Shown here in pieces: positions 1 through 8,884 of a stretch of 64,000 bases of DNA. Within the stretch, counting starts at the first letter, position 1; each line of letters starts with the position of its first letter. Below the pieces are notes generated by a model. The model was not told the DNA's origin. It did not search any database and was given only the letters and a program-made list of their open reading frames with translations. Origin of the DNA: Bog-473 sp035551835. Lineage in GTDB: Bacteria; Actinomycetota; Acidimicrobiia; Acidimicrobiales; RAAP-2. The position numbers and the translations under genes were made by a program. The DNA lies in assembly GCA_035551835.1 (NCBI GenBank), contig DASZMN010000092.1, positions 1-64,000 on the forward strand. The letters are read 5' to 3'.

Positions 1-963
1 GATGATCGGCATGTAGATGGTCGCCCCGGGGATGTGGAAGATGTAGCCGTTGGGGCCGCCGAAGAAGAGCGTCACCACGATGGCCGACATCGTGATGGTG
101 TTCATGAACTCGGCCAGGAAGAAGAGCCCGAAGCGGATGGACGAGTACTCGGTGTGGAACCCGCCCACCAGCTCCTGCTCGGCCTCGGTGAGGTCGAAGG
201 GCGGGCGCGTCAGCTCGGCCGTGATGGCGATCATGAAGAAGATGAACGGGAAGATCCCGAGGCGGATGAGGTTCCAGTTCCAGAACCCGTCCGACTGCGA
301 TGCGATGATGGCCCGGGTCGACAGCGAGTGGCTGACCAGCACCACCATGACGGTGGTCATGCCGAGCGCGGCCTCGTAGGAGATGACCTGTGCCGAGGCG
401 CGCACCGAGCCCAGTAGCGGGTACTTCGAGCCCGACGACCAGCCGGCCAGCATCACCCCGTAGACGGCGATGCCCGACATGGCGAGCACGAGCAGGATCC
501 CCATCGGGGGGTCCGCCACCTGGAGCTCGAAGGTGTGGCTGCCGATGGTGATGACACCGCCGACGGGCACCACGGTGAACACCAGCACGGCCGGGACCAC
601 CGAGAGATAGGGCGCGAGCTTGAACACGAATGCGTCGGCCCGGTCGGGCAGCAGGTCCTCCTTGAAGACGAGCTTGGTCCCGTCGGCCAGCGTCTGGAGC
701 AGGCCCCACGGGCCGGCGCGGTTTGGCCCGATCCGGCTCTGCATGTCCGAGATCACCTTGCGCTCGAACCAGATCATGAGCGCCGTTGCCACCAGCAGTG
801 CCACGAACGCGACGAGGCACTTGATGATGACGATCAGCCAGACCTGCCAGTTCAGGCCGAGGTAGAAGAGCGGGTCGCCGTTGCCGTTGTCCGCGCCGTG
901 CGTGAGCAGCTGGGGGTTGCTGGCGACGGTGTGCGCCGCGCTGGCGAAGACCGAGGTGATCAC
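1..963 (-). CDS. nuoH: NADH-quinone oxidoreductase subunit H (partial, C-terminus outside window)
   Basis: This is the membrane subunit of complex I that helps form the quinone chamber and links the peripheral arm to the proton-pumping arm. Reading the minus strand gives 321 residues with several hydrophobic helices. Typical NuoH signatures are visible: IWFERKVISDMQSRIGPNR near residue 60, GWSSGSKYPLLGSVRASAQ near residue 180, and ELTRPPFDLTEAEQELVGG near residue 245. The GTG start at 963 overlaps the nuoG stop in a GTGA arrangement, so the two are probably translationally coupled. The C-terminus and the rest of the operon lie beyond the left edge. Confidence 0.95.
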   Translation of the reverse strand, partial: MITSVFASAAHTVASNPQLLTHGADNGNGDPLFYLGLNWQVWLIVIIKCLVAFVALLVATALMIWFERKVISDMQSRIGPNRAGPWGLLQTLADGTKLVFKEDLLPDRADAFVFKLAPYLSVVPAVLVFTVVPVGGVITIGSHTFELQVADPPMGILLVLAMSGIAVYGVMLAGWSSGSKYPLLGSVRASAQVISYEAALGMTTVMVVLVSHSLSTRAIIASQSDGFWNWNLIRLGIFPFIFFMIAITAELTRPPFDLTEAEQELVGGFHTEYSSIRFGLFFLAEFMNTITMSAIVVTLFFGGPNGYIFHIPGATIYMPII

Positions 964-3902
964 ACCGACTCCAGTCGGACGTCGGTCACCAGCGCCCTGC
1001 TGTCGATGAGCGTGGCGGCGGCGTTGCCGGGGCTCTCGGCGCTCGGGACGTTGAAGTCGATGGCCACGCACCCGCGGGGCACGCCGTCGTCCGCATGGGC
1101 GGAGAGGACCAGCTCGCCGCGGGCCGAGCGCACCTTGACCCGGTCCCCGGTCACCGCGCCGAGGCGGTCCAGGTCGTAGGGATTGGCTCGCGCCACCAGC
1201 GCGGGGACGAGCGGCGTGAGCGAGGGCGAACCGGTCACCGAGCTGCCCGCGTCGTAGAGGCGGCGCCCCGCCACGAGGCGCAGCGTGTAGTTGTCGGCCT
1301 TGGGAATGCGGAGCGCCTCGGCTCCGCCGGCATCGGCCACGGCGAGCAGGGGCGGCGGGCTCCCCAGGTCCTTGCTGTGGGCCAGCGCGTGCGGGAAGCC
1401 GCCAGTGCCCACGCGGGGGGGCGCACCCTGTCGCTCGACCGACTCGACGCCGGGCAGCGCCACGGGGTCGATGGGCTCCACTTCGAACTCGGGATGGCGC
1501 GCCGCGCCGACTCCGAGCGGCACCACGAGGCCGTCGTGCGCGGCGCCCGACGTCATGACGTCCTCGGTCAGCCCGCGGTAGGCGGGCGCCGTCATGGCCA
1601 CCTCGGCCGTCAGGTCGGCCAGGCTGGTCACGCCGAGGTCGCCGCCGAGCGCCGCCGCCACCTCGGCCGCGATCATCCAGTCGGGCCAGGCGAAGCCCGG
1701 CGCGCTGACCTTCGGTCCGAGCCGGGTGACCCGGCCCTCGAGGTTCGTGGTGGTCCCGGGGCGCTCGTGCGCCACCGCGCAGGGCAGCACGACGTCTGCG
1801 TACGCATCGACCGACTGCGAAGGGTGGCCCGTCACCGCGACGACGAAGTGGCCGGCCGACAACGCCCGCTTCGCCACCACATGGTCGGGGAAGTCGCTCA
1901 ACGGGTCGGCGCCCAGCAGGATCAGGGCCGTGACCGCCGGGGTGCCGGTGCCGGTGCCGGCGCCGGTGGCGGCGTTGCCCGGGCCGTCCGGCGCCTCCCC
2001 GGCCATGGCCGCCAGGATCTCAGCGGTTGAGCGGCCGGGCGCCGCGGGGACGGACCCCCACGCGGCGGTGAAGCGGTTGCGCCCGGCGTCGAGGCCGACA
2101 CGGCCGGGCAAGATGCCCGGGGCGAGACCCATGTCGAGCGCGCCGAACACGTTGCCGCGACGGAGCGCCGGGAGGAACTTGGCCTCGGGGAGCGCGGCCG
2201 CCAGCGTGCGCAGTGCCTCGGCGGTCACCTCGCCGGACTCGGCGTACGAGGCCCGTCCGGCGACGATCACGACGCCGTCGCCGGCGGGGTGCTCGGCCAG
2301 GAGCGCCCGCGCCGCATCGAGCGCAGCCGGGTCGAGCGCGGAGCCCTCGTGGTGCGCGCCCAGTGCGGTGACGGAGGCGTCGTCCCCCGTGAGCGCCTTG
2401 GCCACGGCCGGCGCGTCGCCGGGACGCGCGGACAGGACCGCCTTCGCAAACGGGCTGAGCGCGGTCGGGGTCGGCCCGATCTCGATGAGCGGCGAGCCGT
2501 GCGCCACGATGGCCTCGCGCAGCCGGAGGAACAACACCGGCAGTTCCTCGCGCAGGTCGCCGCACAACGTCACGAGCAGAGGCGCCGTGGCCGCCTCGTC
2601 GATCGTGGCCCGCGGCAGCCCGAGCACCAGGTCGGCGGGCAGCCCGTCACCGAGCTGCGCGTCGACCGAGTCCGTGCCGATGACGCCCTTGGCCAGCTTC
2701 GCCCATGCGTAGGCCGACTCGTTCGTGAGCCGGGCGCCGCCGATGAGGGCGACCGCGCCGGCGCCGCCGGACTGCTTGGCGGCGGCGATGCCCGCGCCCG
2801 CCGCAGCCAGGGCCTCGCCCCAGCTGACCGGGACCAGTTCGCCGGCCTTGCGCACGCGCGGCTCGACCAGCCGGCCGTGCTCGAAGCGACCCGTCTCGGC
2901 CGCCTCACCGAGGAACTGCCCGCGACTGACGCCGAGGCTGACCACCTGCGACGCGGTGGCGGGTGCGACGTCGACGGCCTCGTCGGCCAGCTCGCTGCGC
3001 TGCGGCCCGGCGTCCACCTCGTCCCCGTTGACCGACTCGTAGGCGAAGCGACCCTTGTCGCAGAGCCAGCCGTGGTTGACGGGCTCGGTGTCGATGCCCA
3101 GCAGACGGGTCAGGCGGTTCTGCGACGATTGCACGGCCACTCGGCAGCCGACGGCGCAGGTCGTGCAGGTGGACTCGACCTGATCGAGGTCCCAGGGCCG
3201 GGCGGTGAAGCGGTAGGGCGTCGCAGTCAGCGCGCCGACCGGGCAGATCTGCACGGTGTTGCCGCTGAAGTAGGACTCGAAGGGCTGGGTGGGGAACGTC
3301 GCCACCTCGACACCCTCGCCCCGGCCGGCGAAGTCGATCTGCGCCTCGCCCGCCACCTCTTCGGCGAAGCGAGTGCACCGCGCGCACTGGATGCAGCGCT
3401 CGCGGTCGAGCAGCACCAGGTCCGAGATGGCGATCGGCTTCTCGAAGTGGCGCTTCTCCTCGATGAACCGGCTCTCCCCGGGGCCGTAGGCCAACGTCTG
3501 GTCCTGGAGCGGACACTCGCCGCCCTTGTCGCAGACCGGGCAGTCGAGCGGGTGGTTGGCCAACAGGAACTCGAGGACCCCGTCCTGGGCCTTGCGCACC
3601 CGGTCGTTGGCGGTGTCCACCACCATGCCCTCGGTGACCTCGACGAAGCACGCCGGCGTCAGCGTCGCCCCGCGCGGCCCCTCGACGTCGACCAGGCACA
3701 TGCGGCACATGCCGACGGGCTCCATGCGCGGGTGGTAGCAAAAGCGCGGGATGTAGGTCCCCGCGCGCTCGGCGGCCGCGATGATGAGTTCGCCCTTCTT
3801 GGCCGTGAGGGCGCGCCCGTCCAGCGTGAAGGTCAGCTCGTCGGTCTTGTCGGTCTTGTCGGTCTTGTCGGTCTTCGGCGTCGACTCGGCCGTGTCAGTC
3901 AA
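960..3902 (-). CDS. nuoG: NADH-quinone oxidoreductase subunit G
   Basis: This is the large iron-sulfur subunit of the peripheral arm of complex I, about 980 aa. The N-terminus is a 2Fe-2S ferredoxin-like domain (FCYHP, then CRMCLVDVEG and CPVCDKGGECPLQD). It is followed by 4Fe-4S motifs (CIQCARCTRFAEEV, and CTTCAVGCRVAV with the later WLCDKGRF) and a long degenerate molybdopterin-oxidoreductase domain. No ATG or GTG lies in frame near the nuoF stop, so I place the start at TTG 3902, which overlaps nuoF by 8 bp. A longer open frame reaching 4100 would run inside nuoF. Residues 10-22 are a KTD tripeptide repeat, a low-complexity leader ahead of the ferredoxin domain. Confidence 0.93.
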   Translation of the reverse strand: MTDTAESTPKTDKTDKTDKTDELTFTLDGRALTAKKGELIIAAAERAGTYIPRFCYHPRMEPVGMCRMCLVDVEGPRGATLTPACFVEVTEGMVVDTANDRVRKAQDGVLEFLLANHPLDCPVCDKGGECPLQDQTLAYGPGESRFIEEKRHFEKPIAISDLVLLDRERCIQCARCTRFAEEVAGEAQIDFAGRGEGVEVATFPTQPFESYFSGNTVQICPVGALTATPYRFTARPWDLDQVESTCTTCAVGCRVAVQSSQNRLTRLLGIDTEPVNHGWLCDKGRFAYESVNGDEVDAGPQRSELADEAVDVAPATASQVVSLGVSRGQFLGEAAETGRFEHGRLVEPRVRKAGELVPVSWGEALAAAGAGIAAAKQSGGAGAVALIGGARLTNESAYAWAKLAKGVIGTDSVDAQLGDGLPADLVLGLPRATIDEAATAPLLVTLCGDLREELPVLFLRLREAIVAHGSPLIEIGPTPTALSPFAKAVLSARPGDAPAVAKALTGDDASVTALGAHHEGSALDPAALDAARALLAEHPAGDGVVIVAGRASYAESGEVTAEALRTLAAALPEAKFLPALRRGNVFGALDMGLAPGILPGRVGLDAGRNRFTAAWGSVPAAPGRSTAEILAAMAGEAPDGPGNAATGAGTGTGTPAVTALILLGADPLSDFPDHVVAKRALSAGHFVVAVTGHPSQSVDAYADVVLPCAVAHERPGTTTNLEGRVTRLGPKVSAPGFAWPDWMIAAEVAAALGGDLGVTSLADLTAEVAMTAPAYRGLTEDVMTSGAAHDGLVVPLGVGAARHPEFEVEPIDPVALPGVESVERQGAPPRVGTGGFPHALAHSKDLGSPPPLLAVADAGGAEALRIPKADNYTLRLVAGRRLYDAGSSVTGSPSLTPLVPALVARANPYDLDRLGAVTGDRVKVRSARGELVLSAHADDGVPRGCVAIDFNVPSAESPGNAAATLIDSRALVTDVRLESV
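3841..3876. repeat. 9-bp tandem repeat in the nuoG 5' end
   Basis: Four perfect or near-perfect copies of the 9-bp unit TCGGTCTTG lie head to tail. Read on the minus strand they encode Lys-Thr-Asp repeats at the very start of NuoG. The unit is a multiple of three, so copy-number change would not shift the frame. Confidence 0.85.
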
Positions 3903-5199
3903 AGGGGCACCCCCCTTCCTTGACGTGCACGAGGAACTCGTCGCGGAACATGCGGATCCCCGAGGCGATGGACGAAGGGATCGACGGGCCGAGGACGCAG
4001 ATGGTCGTCTGCTGCGGCGGCCAGGCCACGCCGGGCGAGATGTTGTCGCAGAGGTCCATGAGGAGATCCAGATCTTCCTCGCGACCGTCGCCGTTCTCAA
4101 TTCGGTACATGATGCGCTCGAGCCAGCCCGACCCTTCGCGGCAGGGCGTGCACTGGCCGCACGACTCGCGCGAGAAGAACTTGGTGATGCGCCACGCGGC
4201 GCGCACCATGCAGGTGGCCGAGTCCATCACGACGATGGAGCCCGAGCCGAGCATGGAGCCGGCATCGCCCACCTCGTCCTGGCCGAGCGGCAGGTCGACC
4301 TGGTCCGGCCCGAACCACGGCGCCGAGACGCCGCCGGGGATGAACGCCTTGAGGGAGTTGGAGCCGCGGATTCCCCCGCCGAGCAGCGGCGCGTAGATGA
4401 GGTCGCGGAAGGTCGTCTTGACCATCTCGAGCTCGTAGTTGCCGGGCTTGCGCACGTGCCCGGCCAGTGCGAACAGCCGGGTCCCCGTCGAGCGGCCTGC
4501 GCCGAGGGCGGCGAAGGCCGCGCCGCCGTTGTTGACGATCCACGGGATGTTGGCCATCGTCTCGACGTTGTTGACCACGGTCGGCTCGCCGTAGAGGCCG
4601 ATGGCGGCGGGGAAGAACGGGGGCTTGATGCGCGGGAACCCCCGCTTGCCCTCGAGCGACTCGAGCAGCGCCGTCTCCTCGCCGCAGATGTAGGCCCCGG
4701 CGCCGGGGTGGACGACCACGTCGAGCGAGAAGCCCGAGCCGAAGATGTTCGCCCCGGCAGCGCCGTGGGCGTAGGCGTCGTTGACCGCCTGCTGCAGGCG
4801 TTCGAGCCCGAGGGCGAACTCGCCGCGCAGGTAGATGAAGGCCTGGCTGACCTGCAGCGCATAGGCGGAGATCAGCACGCCCTCAAGGATCTGGTGCGGG
4901 TCACGCTCGATGAGCATGTGGTCCTTGAAGGTCGCCGGCTCCGATTCGTCGCCGTTGATCACCAGGTAGGTCACCGGGTTCTTGCGCAGCATCGACCACT
5001 TGCGCCCCGCCGGGAAGCCGGCGCCGCCCCGGCCGAGCAGGCTGGCCGCGTCGACCTCCGCCGCCACCGCTTCGGGTGTCATGGTCAGCGCCTTGCGCAG
5101 CCCGGTGTAGCCGCCTGTCTCCAGGTAGCGCTCCATGGTGTGCGAGTCGTCGTAGCCCAGGCGCGCCGTGACGATCTTGGGTGCGTCCGTGATCGCCAT
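3895..5199 (-). CDS. nuoF: NADH-quinone oxidoreductase subunit F
   Basis: This is the NADH-oxidising, FMN- and 4Fe-4S-binding subunit of complex I, 434 aa as read. Visible signatures are the NADH/FMN loop GRGGAGFPAGRKW near residue 50, NGDESEPATFKDH near residue 80, GAGAYICGEETALLESLEG near residue 165, and the cluster N3 ligands ESCGQCTPCREG near residue 340 with a later Cys in the QQTTICVLG segment. The ATG at 5199 overlaps the nuoE stop by one base. The open frame extends upstream through nuoE, but those codons do not read like NuoF. Confidence 0.95.
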   Translation of the reverse strand: MAITDAPKIVTARLGYDDSHTMERYLETGGYTGLRKALTMTPEAVAAEVDAASLLGRGGAGFPAGRKWSMLRKNPVTYLVINGDESEPATFKDHMLIERDPHQILEGVLISAYALQVSQAFIYLRGEFALGLERLQQAVNDAYAHGAAGANIFGSGFSLDVVVHPGAGAYICGEETALLESLEGKRGFPRIKPPFFPAAIGLYGEPTVVNNVETMANIPWIVNNGGAAFAALGAGRSTGTRLFALAGHVRKPGNYELEMVKTTFRDLIYAPLLGGGIRGSNSLKAFIPGGVSAPWFGPDQVDLPLGQDEVGDAGSMLGSGSIVVMDSATCMVRAAWRITKFFSRESCGQCTPCREGSGWLERIMYRIENGDGREEDLDLLMDLCDNISPGVAWPPQQTTICVLGPSIPSSIASGIRMFRDEFLVHVKEGGCPFD

Positions 5200-5837
5200 C
5201 AGGCGTGCTTCTCCCCGGCACCGGCTGTGGCGGCCGTGCGGGCCGACCGGGCCTCGGCTTCCTTGGCGCGCTCGCTCACGACCGTGGCGCGGTCGGCCTG
5301 CAGGCCCACGCTGCGGCGCACCCGCACCAGGGTCCCGTGCGCCGGCACGGTCTCGGCCAGGCGGCCGGCGCGCAGGTCGTCGAGCAGGGTGTCGAAGCTC
5401 TCGGGCGTCTGGGCCCCGACGTAGCGGTGGTTCACCTGCACGCAGGGCGTCTTGTCGCAGTCGGCCAGGCACTCCGCCTCGTGCAGCGTGAAGACCCCGT
5501 CGGTCGTCGTCCCGCCGGCGCGCACGCCCAGCGTGGACTGCGCGTGCTCGAGCAGCTCCAGCGCACCGCCCATCAGGCAGGCGATGTTCGTGCAGACCGA
5601 CAGGACGTAGGTCCCGACGGGCTCGATGTGCAGCATGTCGTAGAAGGTGGCCGTGCCGCGCACCTCGGCGGCGGTGACGCCGCAGAGCTCGCCGATCTCC
5701 TCGATGGCCTCCGGGCGCAGCCAACCGTCCTGCTCCTGGGCCAGGTGGCACAGCGGGATGAGCGCCGAGCGCCGCTCGGGGTAGAGCGCCACGAGCTCCT
5801 CGGCGCGCTGGCGGATCCCCGCGTGGAGATGGCTCAC
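5199..5837 (-). CDS. nuoE: NADH-quinone oxidoreductase subunit E
   Basis: This is the thioredoxin-fold 2Fe-2S subunit (cluster N1a) of complex I, 212 aa. The four cysteine ligands appear as C-x4-C in CTNIAC near residue 80 and C-x3-C in AECLADCDKTP near residue 120. The central GTATFYDM segment is typical of the family. The last 40 residues form an Ala/Arg/Glu-rich tail beyond the usual domain. The GTG start at 5837 overlaps the nuoD stop in a GTGA junction. Confidence 0.95.
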   Translation of the reverse strand: MSHLHAGIRQRAEELVALYPERRSALIPLCHLAQEQDGWLRPEAIEEIGELCGVTAAEVRGTATFYDMLHIEPVGTYVLSVCTNIACLMGGALELLEHAQSTLGVRAGGTTTDGVFTLHEAECLADCDKTPCVQVNHRYVGAQTPESFDTLLDDLRAGRLAETVPAHGTLVRVRRSVGLQADRATVVSERAKEAEARSARTAATAGAGEKHA

Positions 5838-7267
5838 CGGTCAACCTCGCCCATGATCGGGTCGACCGAGGAGATCACGGCCACGGCATCCGCCATCAGG
5901 CCACCGCGGAGCAGCAGCGGCAGCGACTGGAGGTTCACGAAACTCGGGGCCCGGATGTGCATGCGGTAGGGCTTGGAGGTGCCGTCGGACACGAGGTAGC
6001 ACCCGAGCTCGCCGCGCGGCGACTCGACCGCCACGTAGACCTCACCCTCGGGCACCCGGAAGCCCTCCGTGAAGATCTTGAAGTGGTGGATGAGTGCCTC
6101 CATGCTCTCGTCGATGCGCGCCCGGGGAGGCGGGGTGACCTTGCGGTCCTGCACGCGGTAGTCGCCCGGCGGCATCATCTCGGCGATCTGGCGGACCATG
6201 CGGATCGACTCGCGGATCTCGTTCAGCCGCACCGAGTAGCGGTCGAAGTTGTCGCCGTAGGTCCCGACGATGACGTCGAAGTCGAGCTTGTCGTAGGCCA
6301 GGTACGGCATGGTGCGGCGCAGGTCCCACGGCACGCCCGTCGAGCGCAGGATGGGTCCGGTCACCGACAGGGCGAGGGCCTCTTCGGCCGACATGTTGCC
6401 CACCCCCTCGGTCCGCTCCCGGAAGATGGGCTGGCCCGTGAGCAGCTCGTCGTACTCGAAGGAACGGGCGAGGATCGTGTCGCAGATGATCTCGATGTCG
6501 TCCTGCCACCCATCGGGCAGGTCCGCCGCCACGCCACCGGGGCGGATGAAGTTGTGGTTCATCCGCTGCCCCGTCGTCTTCTCGAAGAAGGCGAGGACCA
6601 TCTCGCGCTCGCGGAAGCCATAGATCATCATCGACGTGGAGCCGAGATCCATACCGTTGGTGGCCATCCACAACAGATGCGACGACACCCGGTTGAGCTC
6701 GCACATGAGCATGCGGATCCACGTCGCCCGCGGCGGCATCTCGACGCCGAGCAGCGCCTCGGTCGCCAGAGAGAACACCAGCTCGTTGGCCAGAGGCGAG
6801 AGGTAGTCCATGCGGGTGGTGTTGGTGGCGCCCTGGACGTATGTGAGCTCCTCCCCCGTCTTCTCCATGCCGGTGTGCAGGTAACCGATGACCGGCTTGG
6901 TGCGCAGCACCGTCTCGCCGTCGAGCTCGAGCATCAGCCGGAGTACCCCGTGGGTCGACGGGTGCTGCGGGCCCATGTTGATGATCATCGTCTGGTCGTC
7001 GCGGCGCTCGATGTCGATGTCGCCCGGGTCGACGAAGCCGCCCTCCGGGAGGCGCAGCACGGCACCGACCTCGCTGCTGAGCTCTCCGGCGCTGATGGTG
7101 CCTCGGGGCATCAGCTCCTGGGCACCCTCCGAAGTCTCGGCCAGGAAATAACGGTGCTCCTCGGCCTCACGATGCGCGCGCTCGGTCGTCTCGAGGCCGA
7201 AGTCCTCGGGCCCGACTGGCGCGTCGGCGTCCGGCTGCTCGCCGTCCTGTTCGTGCTCGTCGCTCAC
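5834..7267 (-). CDS. nuoD: NADH-quinone oxidoreductase subunit D
   Basis: This 49-kDa-type subunit contributes to the quinone site next to cluster N2; 477 aa as read. The core carries NMGPQHPSTHGVLRLMLELD near residue 95, IGYLHTGMEKTGE, CELNRVSSHLLW and the C-terminal RAPSFVNLQSL. The catalytic hinge His and Tyr of the quinone pocket fall in these blocks. The GTG start at 7267 overlaps the nuoC stop. The first 80 residues are acidic and Glu/Asp-rich, longer than in many NuoD proteins, so a start further in cannot be excluded. Confidence 0.95.
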   Translation of the reverse strand: MSDEHEQDGEQPDADAPVGPEDFGLETTERAHREAEEHRYFLAETSEGAQELMPRGTISAGELSSEVGAVLRLPEGGFVDPGDIDIERRDDQTMIINMGPQHPSTHGVLRLMLELDGETVLRTKPVIGYLHTGMEKTGEELTYVQGATNTTRMDYLSPLANELVFSLATEALLGVEMPPRATWIRMLMCELNRVSSHLLWMATNGMDLGSTSMMIYGFREREMVLAFFEKTTGQRMNHNFIRPGGVAADLPDGWQDDIEIICDTILARSFEYDELLTGQPIFRERTEGVGNMSAEEALALSVTGPILRSTGVPWDLRRTMPYLAYDKLDFDVIVGTYGDNFDRYSVRLNEIRESIRMVRQIAEMMPPGDYRVQDRKVTPPPRARIDESMEALIHHFKIFTEGFRVPEGEVYVAVESPRGELGCYLVSDGTSKPYRMHIRAPSFVNLQSLPLLLRGGLMADAVAVISSVDPIMGEVDR

Positions 7268-7785
7268 CGCGGCCCCGGGGCTTCTTTGAACTGCACCGGC
7301 ACCCGGCCGACGCCGTAGTCCTTGCGCAGCGGGTGGCCTTCCCAATCCTCGGGCATGAGGATGCGCGTGAGGTCGGGATGGCCGTCGAAAATGATGCCCA
7401 CCATGTCGTACGCCTCGCGCTCCATGGCCTCGGTCCCGGGGTAGATGTCGAAGAGACTGTCGACTGCCGGGTCGGTCTCGGGCACCTGGACGCGCACGCG
7501 CGCGCGCTGGCGCATGGAGAGCGACAACAGGTTCACCACGACCTCGAAGCGCTCGGGTTGCACGCCCCCGGGCAACGTGCGTCCCGGGTGGGTCAGGTAG
7601 TCCACCGCGCAAAGATCGGCGCACAGCTCGAAGCCGGCCTGGCGGAACGCGGCGACCATCTCCTTGTAGGTAGCGCGGCTCGGGAAGGCCAACTGGTCGA
7701 CCAGGCGATCGGGCAGCCGGGGCACCTCGGGCAGGACGCTCGAGGGCGTCGCGGCCGGTGCAGCGGTCGAGGATGCCTCGCTCAC
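7264..7785 (-). CDS. nuoC: NADH-quinone oxidoreductase subunit C
   Basis: This 30-kDa-type subunit of the peripheral arm is 173 aa as read. The family signature is at the C-terminus: EREAYDMVGIIFDGHPDL, then RILMPEDWEGHPLRKDYG. The N-terminus is an Ala/Pro-rich stretch of about 25 residues. The GTG at 7785 overlaps the nuoB stop in a GTGA junction. The frame continues open upstream within nuoB without sense. Confidence 0.94.
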   Translation of the reverse strand: MSEASSTAAPAATPSSVLPEVPRLPDRLVDQLAFPSRATYKEMVAAFRQAGFELCADLCAVDYLTHPGRTLPGGVQPERFEVVVNLLSLSMRQRARVRVQVPETDPAVDSLFDIYPGTEAMEREAYDMVGIIFDGHPDLTRILMPEDWEGHPLRKDYGVGRVPVQFKEAPGPR

Positions 7786-8342
7786 CGCGGCGTGGCCACC
7801 CGCACGGCGTCGGGTACGGTCGGCACCCAGCCGCCGGTCGCCTGCTCGCCGGTAGGGATCGACGTCCCAGGGCGCCGAGTGATCTCGCCCGTGCGGATCT
7901 TCTCGTGCAGCGTCAAGATGGCGTGCAACAACGTCTCGGGCGAAGGGGGGCAACCGGGCGCGTAGACGTCGACCGGCACGATCTGGTCCACCCCCTGCAC
8001 GATGGCGTAGTTGTTGAACATCCCGCCCGTGGAGGCGCACACGCCCATGGAGATGACCCACTTGGGCTCCATCATCTGGTCGTACACCTGCCGCAGCACC
8101 GGCGCCATCTTCTGGGACACGCGCCCGGCCACGATCATGAGGTCGGCCTGCCGGGGCGAGGCGCGGAAGACCTCCATGCCGAGCCGGCTGATGTCGTAGT
8201 CGGCGGCGCCGACCGACATCATCTCTATGGCGCAGCAGGCCAGCCCGAAGGTCGCCGGCCACACGCTGTTGCGCCGAGCCCACTTGACCAGGTCCTCGAT
8301 TCGGCCCGTCAAGAAGTTGTGTTGAAGATCCTCGAACCCCAT
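7782..8342 (-). CDS. nuoB: NADH-quinone oxidoreductase subunit B
   Basis: This PSST-type subunit carries the 4Fe-4S cluster N2 that passes electrons to menaquinone; 186 aa. Cluster ligands are visible as the double Cys in ATFGLACCAIEMM, a Cys in ISMGVCASTGGMFNNY, and one in YAPGCPPSPE. The AGRVSQKMAPVLRQVYDQM segment is typical. The ATG at 8342 lies two bases after the nuoA stop. Confidence 0.96.
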   Translation of the reverse strand: MGFEDLQHNFLTGRIEDLVKWARRNSVWPATFGLACCAIEMMSVGAADYDISRLGMEVFRASPRQADLMIVAGRVSQKMAPVLRQVYDQMMEPKWVISMGVCASTGGMFNNYAIVQGVDQIVPVDVYAPGCPPSPETLLHAILTLHEKIRTGEITRRPGTSIPTGEQATGGWVPTVPDAVRVATPR

Positions 8343-8344
8343 GC

Positions 8345-8794
8345 TCAGGCCGCCTCGTCGGGGACGCGTGACGCGCTGATCCGCGTGATCGTCGAGTCAG
8401 ATGTGCGGCTAGGCATGCCCGGCTGCAGCGTTTTCGGCGGGCCCCACGTCAACGCTCCGTTCGAGATGAGATAGACGAACGACACGAACACCACGGCGGC
8501 GAAGACGATCACCTCGATCAGACCGAACGTCGCGATCTGGTGGAAGATGACGGCCCACGGGTAGAGGAAGACGATCTCGATGTCGAAGATGATGAAGATC
8601 ATGGACACGAGGTAGAAGCGCACGGGGAACCGCTGCGGCGGTTCGATGTTGGGCACGATCCCACATTCGTAGGGTGCGAGCTTGGCGGCCGAGGGCTTCT
8701 TTCTCGGCGCGAGCATCGCCGAAGAGACGAGCGAAAAGACGGTGAATGCGAGGCCGAGCAGCCCCAGGATCAGGATCGGGAGGTACTGGTCCAC
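8345..8794 (-). CDS. nuoA: NADH-quinone oxidoreductase subunit A
   Basis: This small membrane subunit of complex I opens the operon; 149 aa. Three hydrophobic helices are evident, with the conserved loop APYECGIVPN and the block FYLVSMIFIIFDIEIVFLYPW. The C-terminal 30 residues form a polar Ser/Thr/Arg tail beyond the family core. The GTG start at 8794 follows 87 bp of intergenic DNA shared with the divergent flavoprotein gene. The operon promoter must lie there or just inside that gene. Confidence 0.95.
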   Translation of the reverse strand: MDQYLPILILGLLGLAFTVFSLVSSAMLAPRKKPSAAKLAPYECGIVPNIEPPQRFPVRFYLVSMIFIIFDIEIVFLYPWAVIFHQIATFGLIEVIVFAAVVFVSFVYLISNGALTWGPPKTLQPGMPSRTSDSTITRISASRVPDEAA

Positions 8795-8869
8795 TGTGAT
8801 CCGTTTCTACCATGCGACCCCAGCGCCAGGCACATCCACGATGCTGGTCAGAGGCCTCTGCACCGGACC

Positions 8870-8884
8870 TACGATGCCCTCGTG
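8870..8884 (+). promoter_or_regulatory. Candidate leaderless promoter for the 8882 flavoprotein gene
   Basis: TACGAT at 8870-8875 resembles a -10 box and lies only six bases before the GTG at 8882. The expected transcription start would coincide with the start codon, giving a leaderless mRNA, which is common in actinobacteria. The -35 candidate (TGGTCA, spacing 19) is weak. Confidence 0.35.

Noticed and set aside
3903..4100. Extending nuoG upstream to an ATG at 4100
   Set aside because: The added codons run inside nuoF in another frame and do not resemble NuoG.
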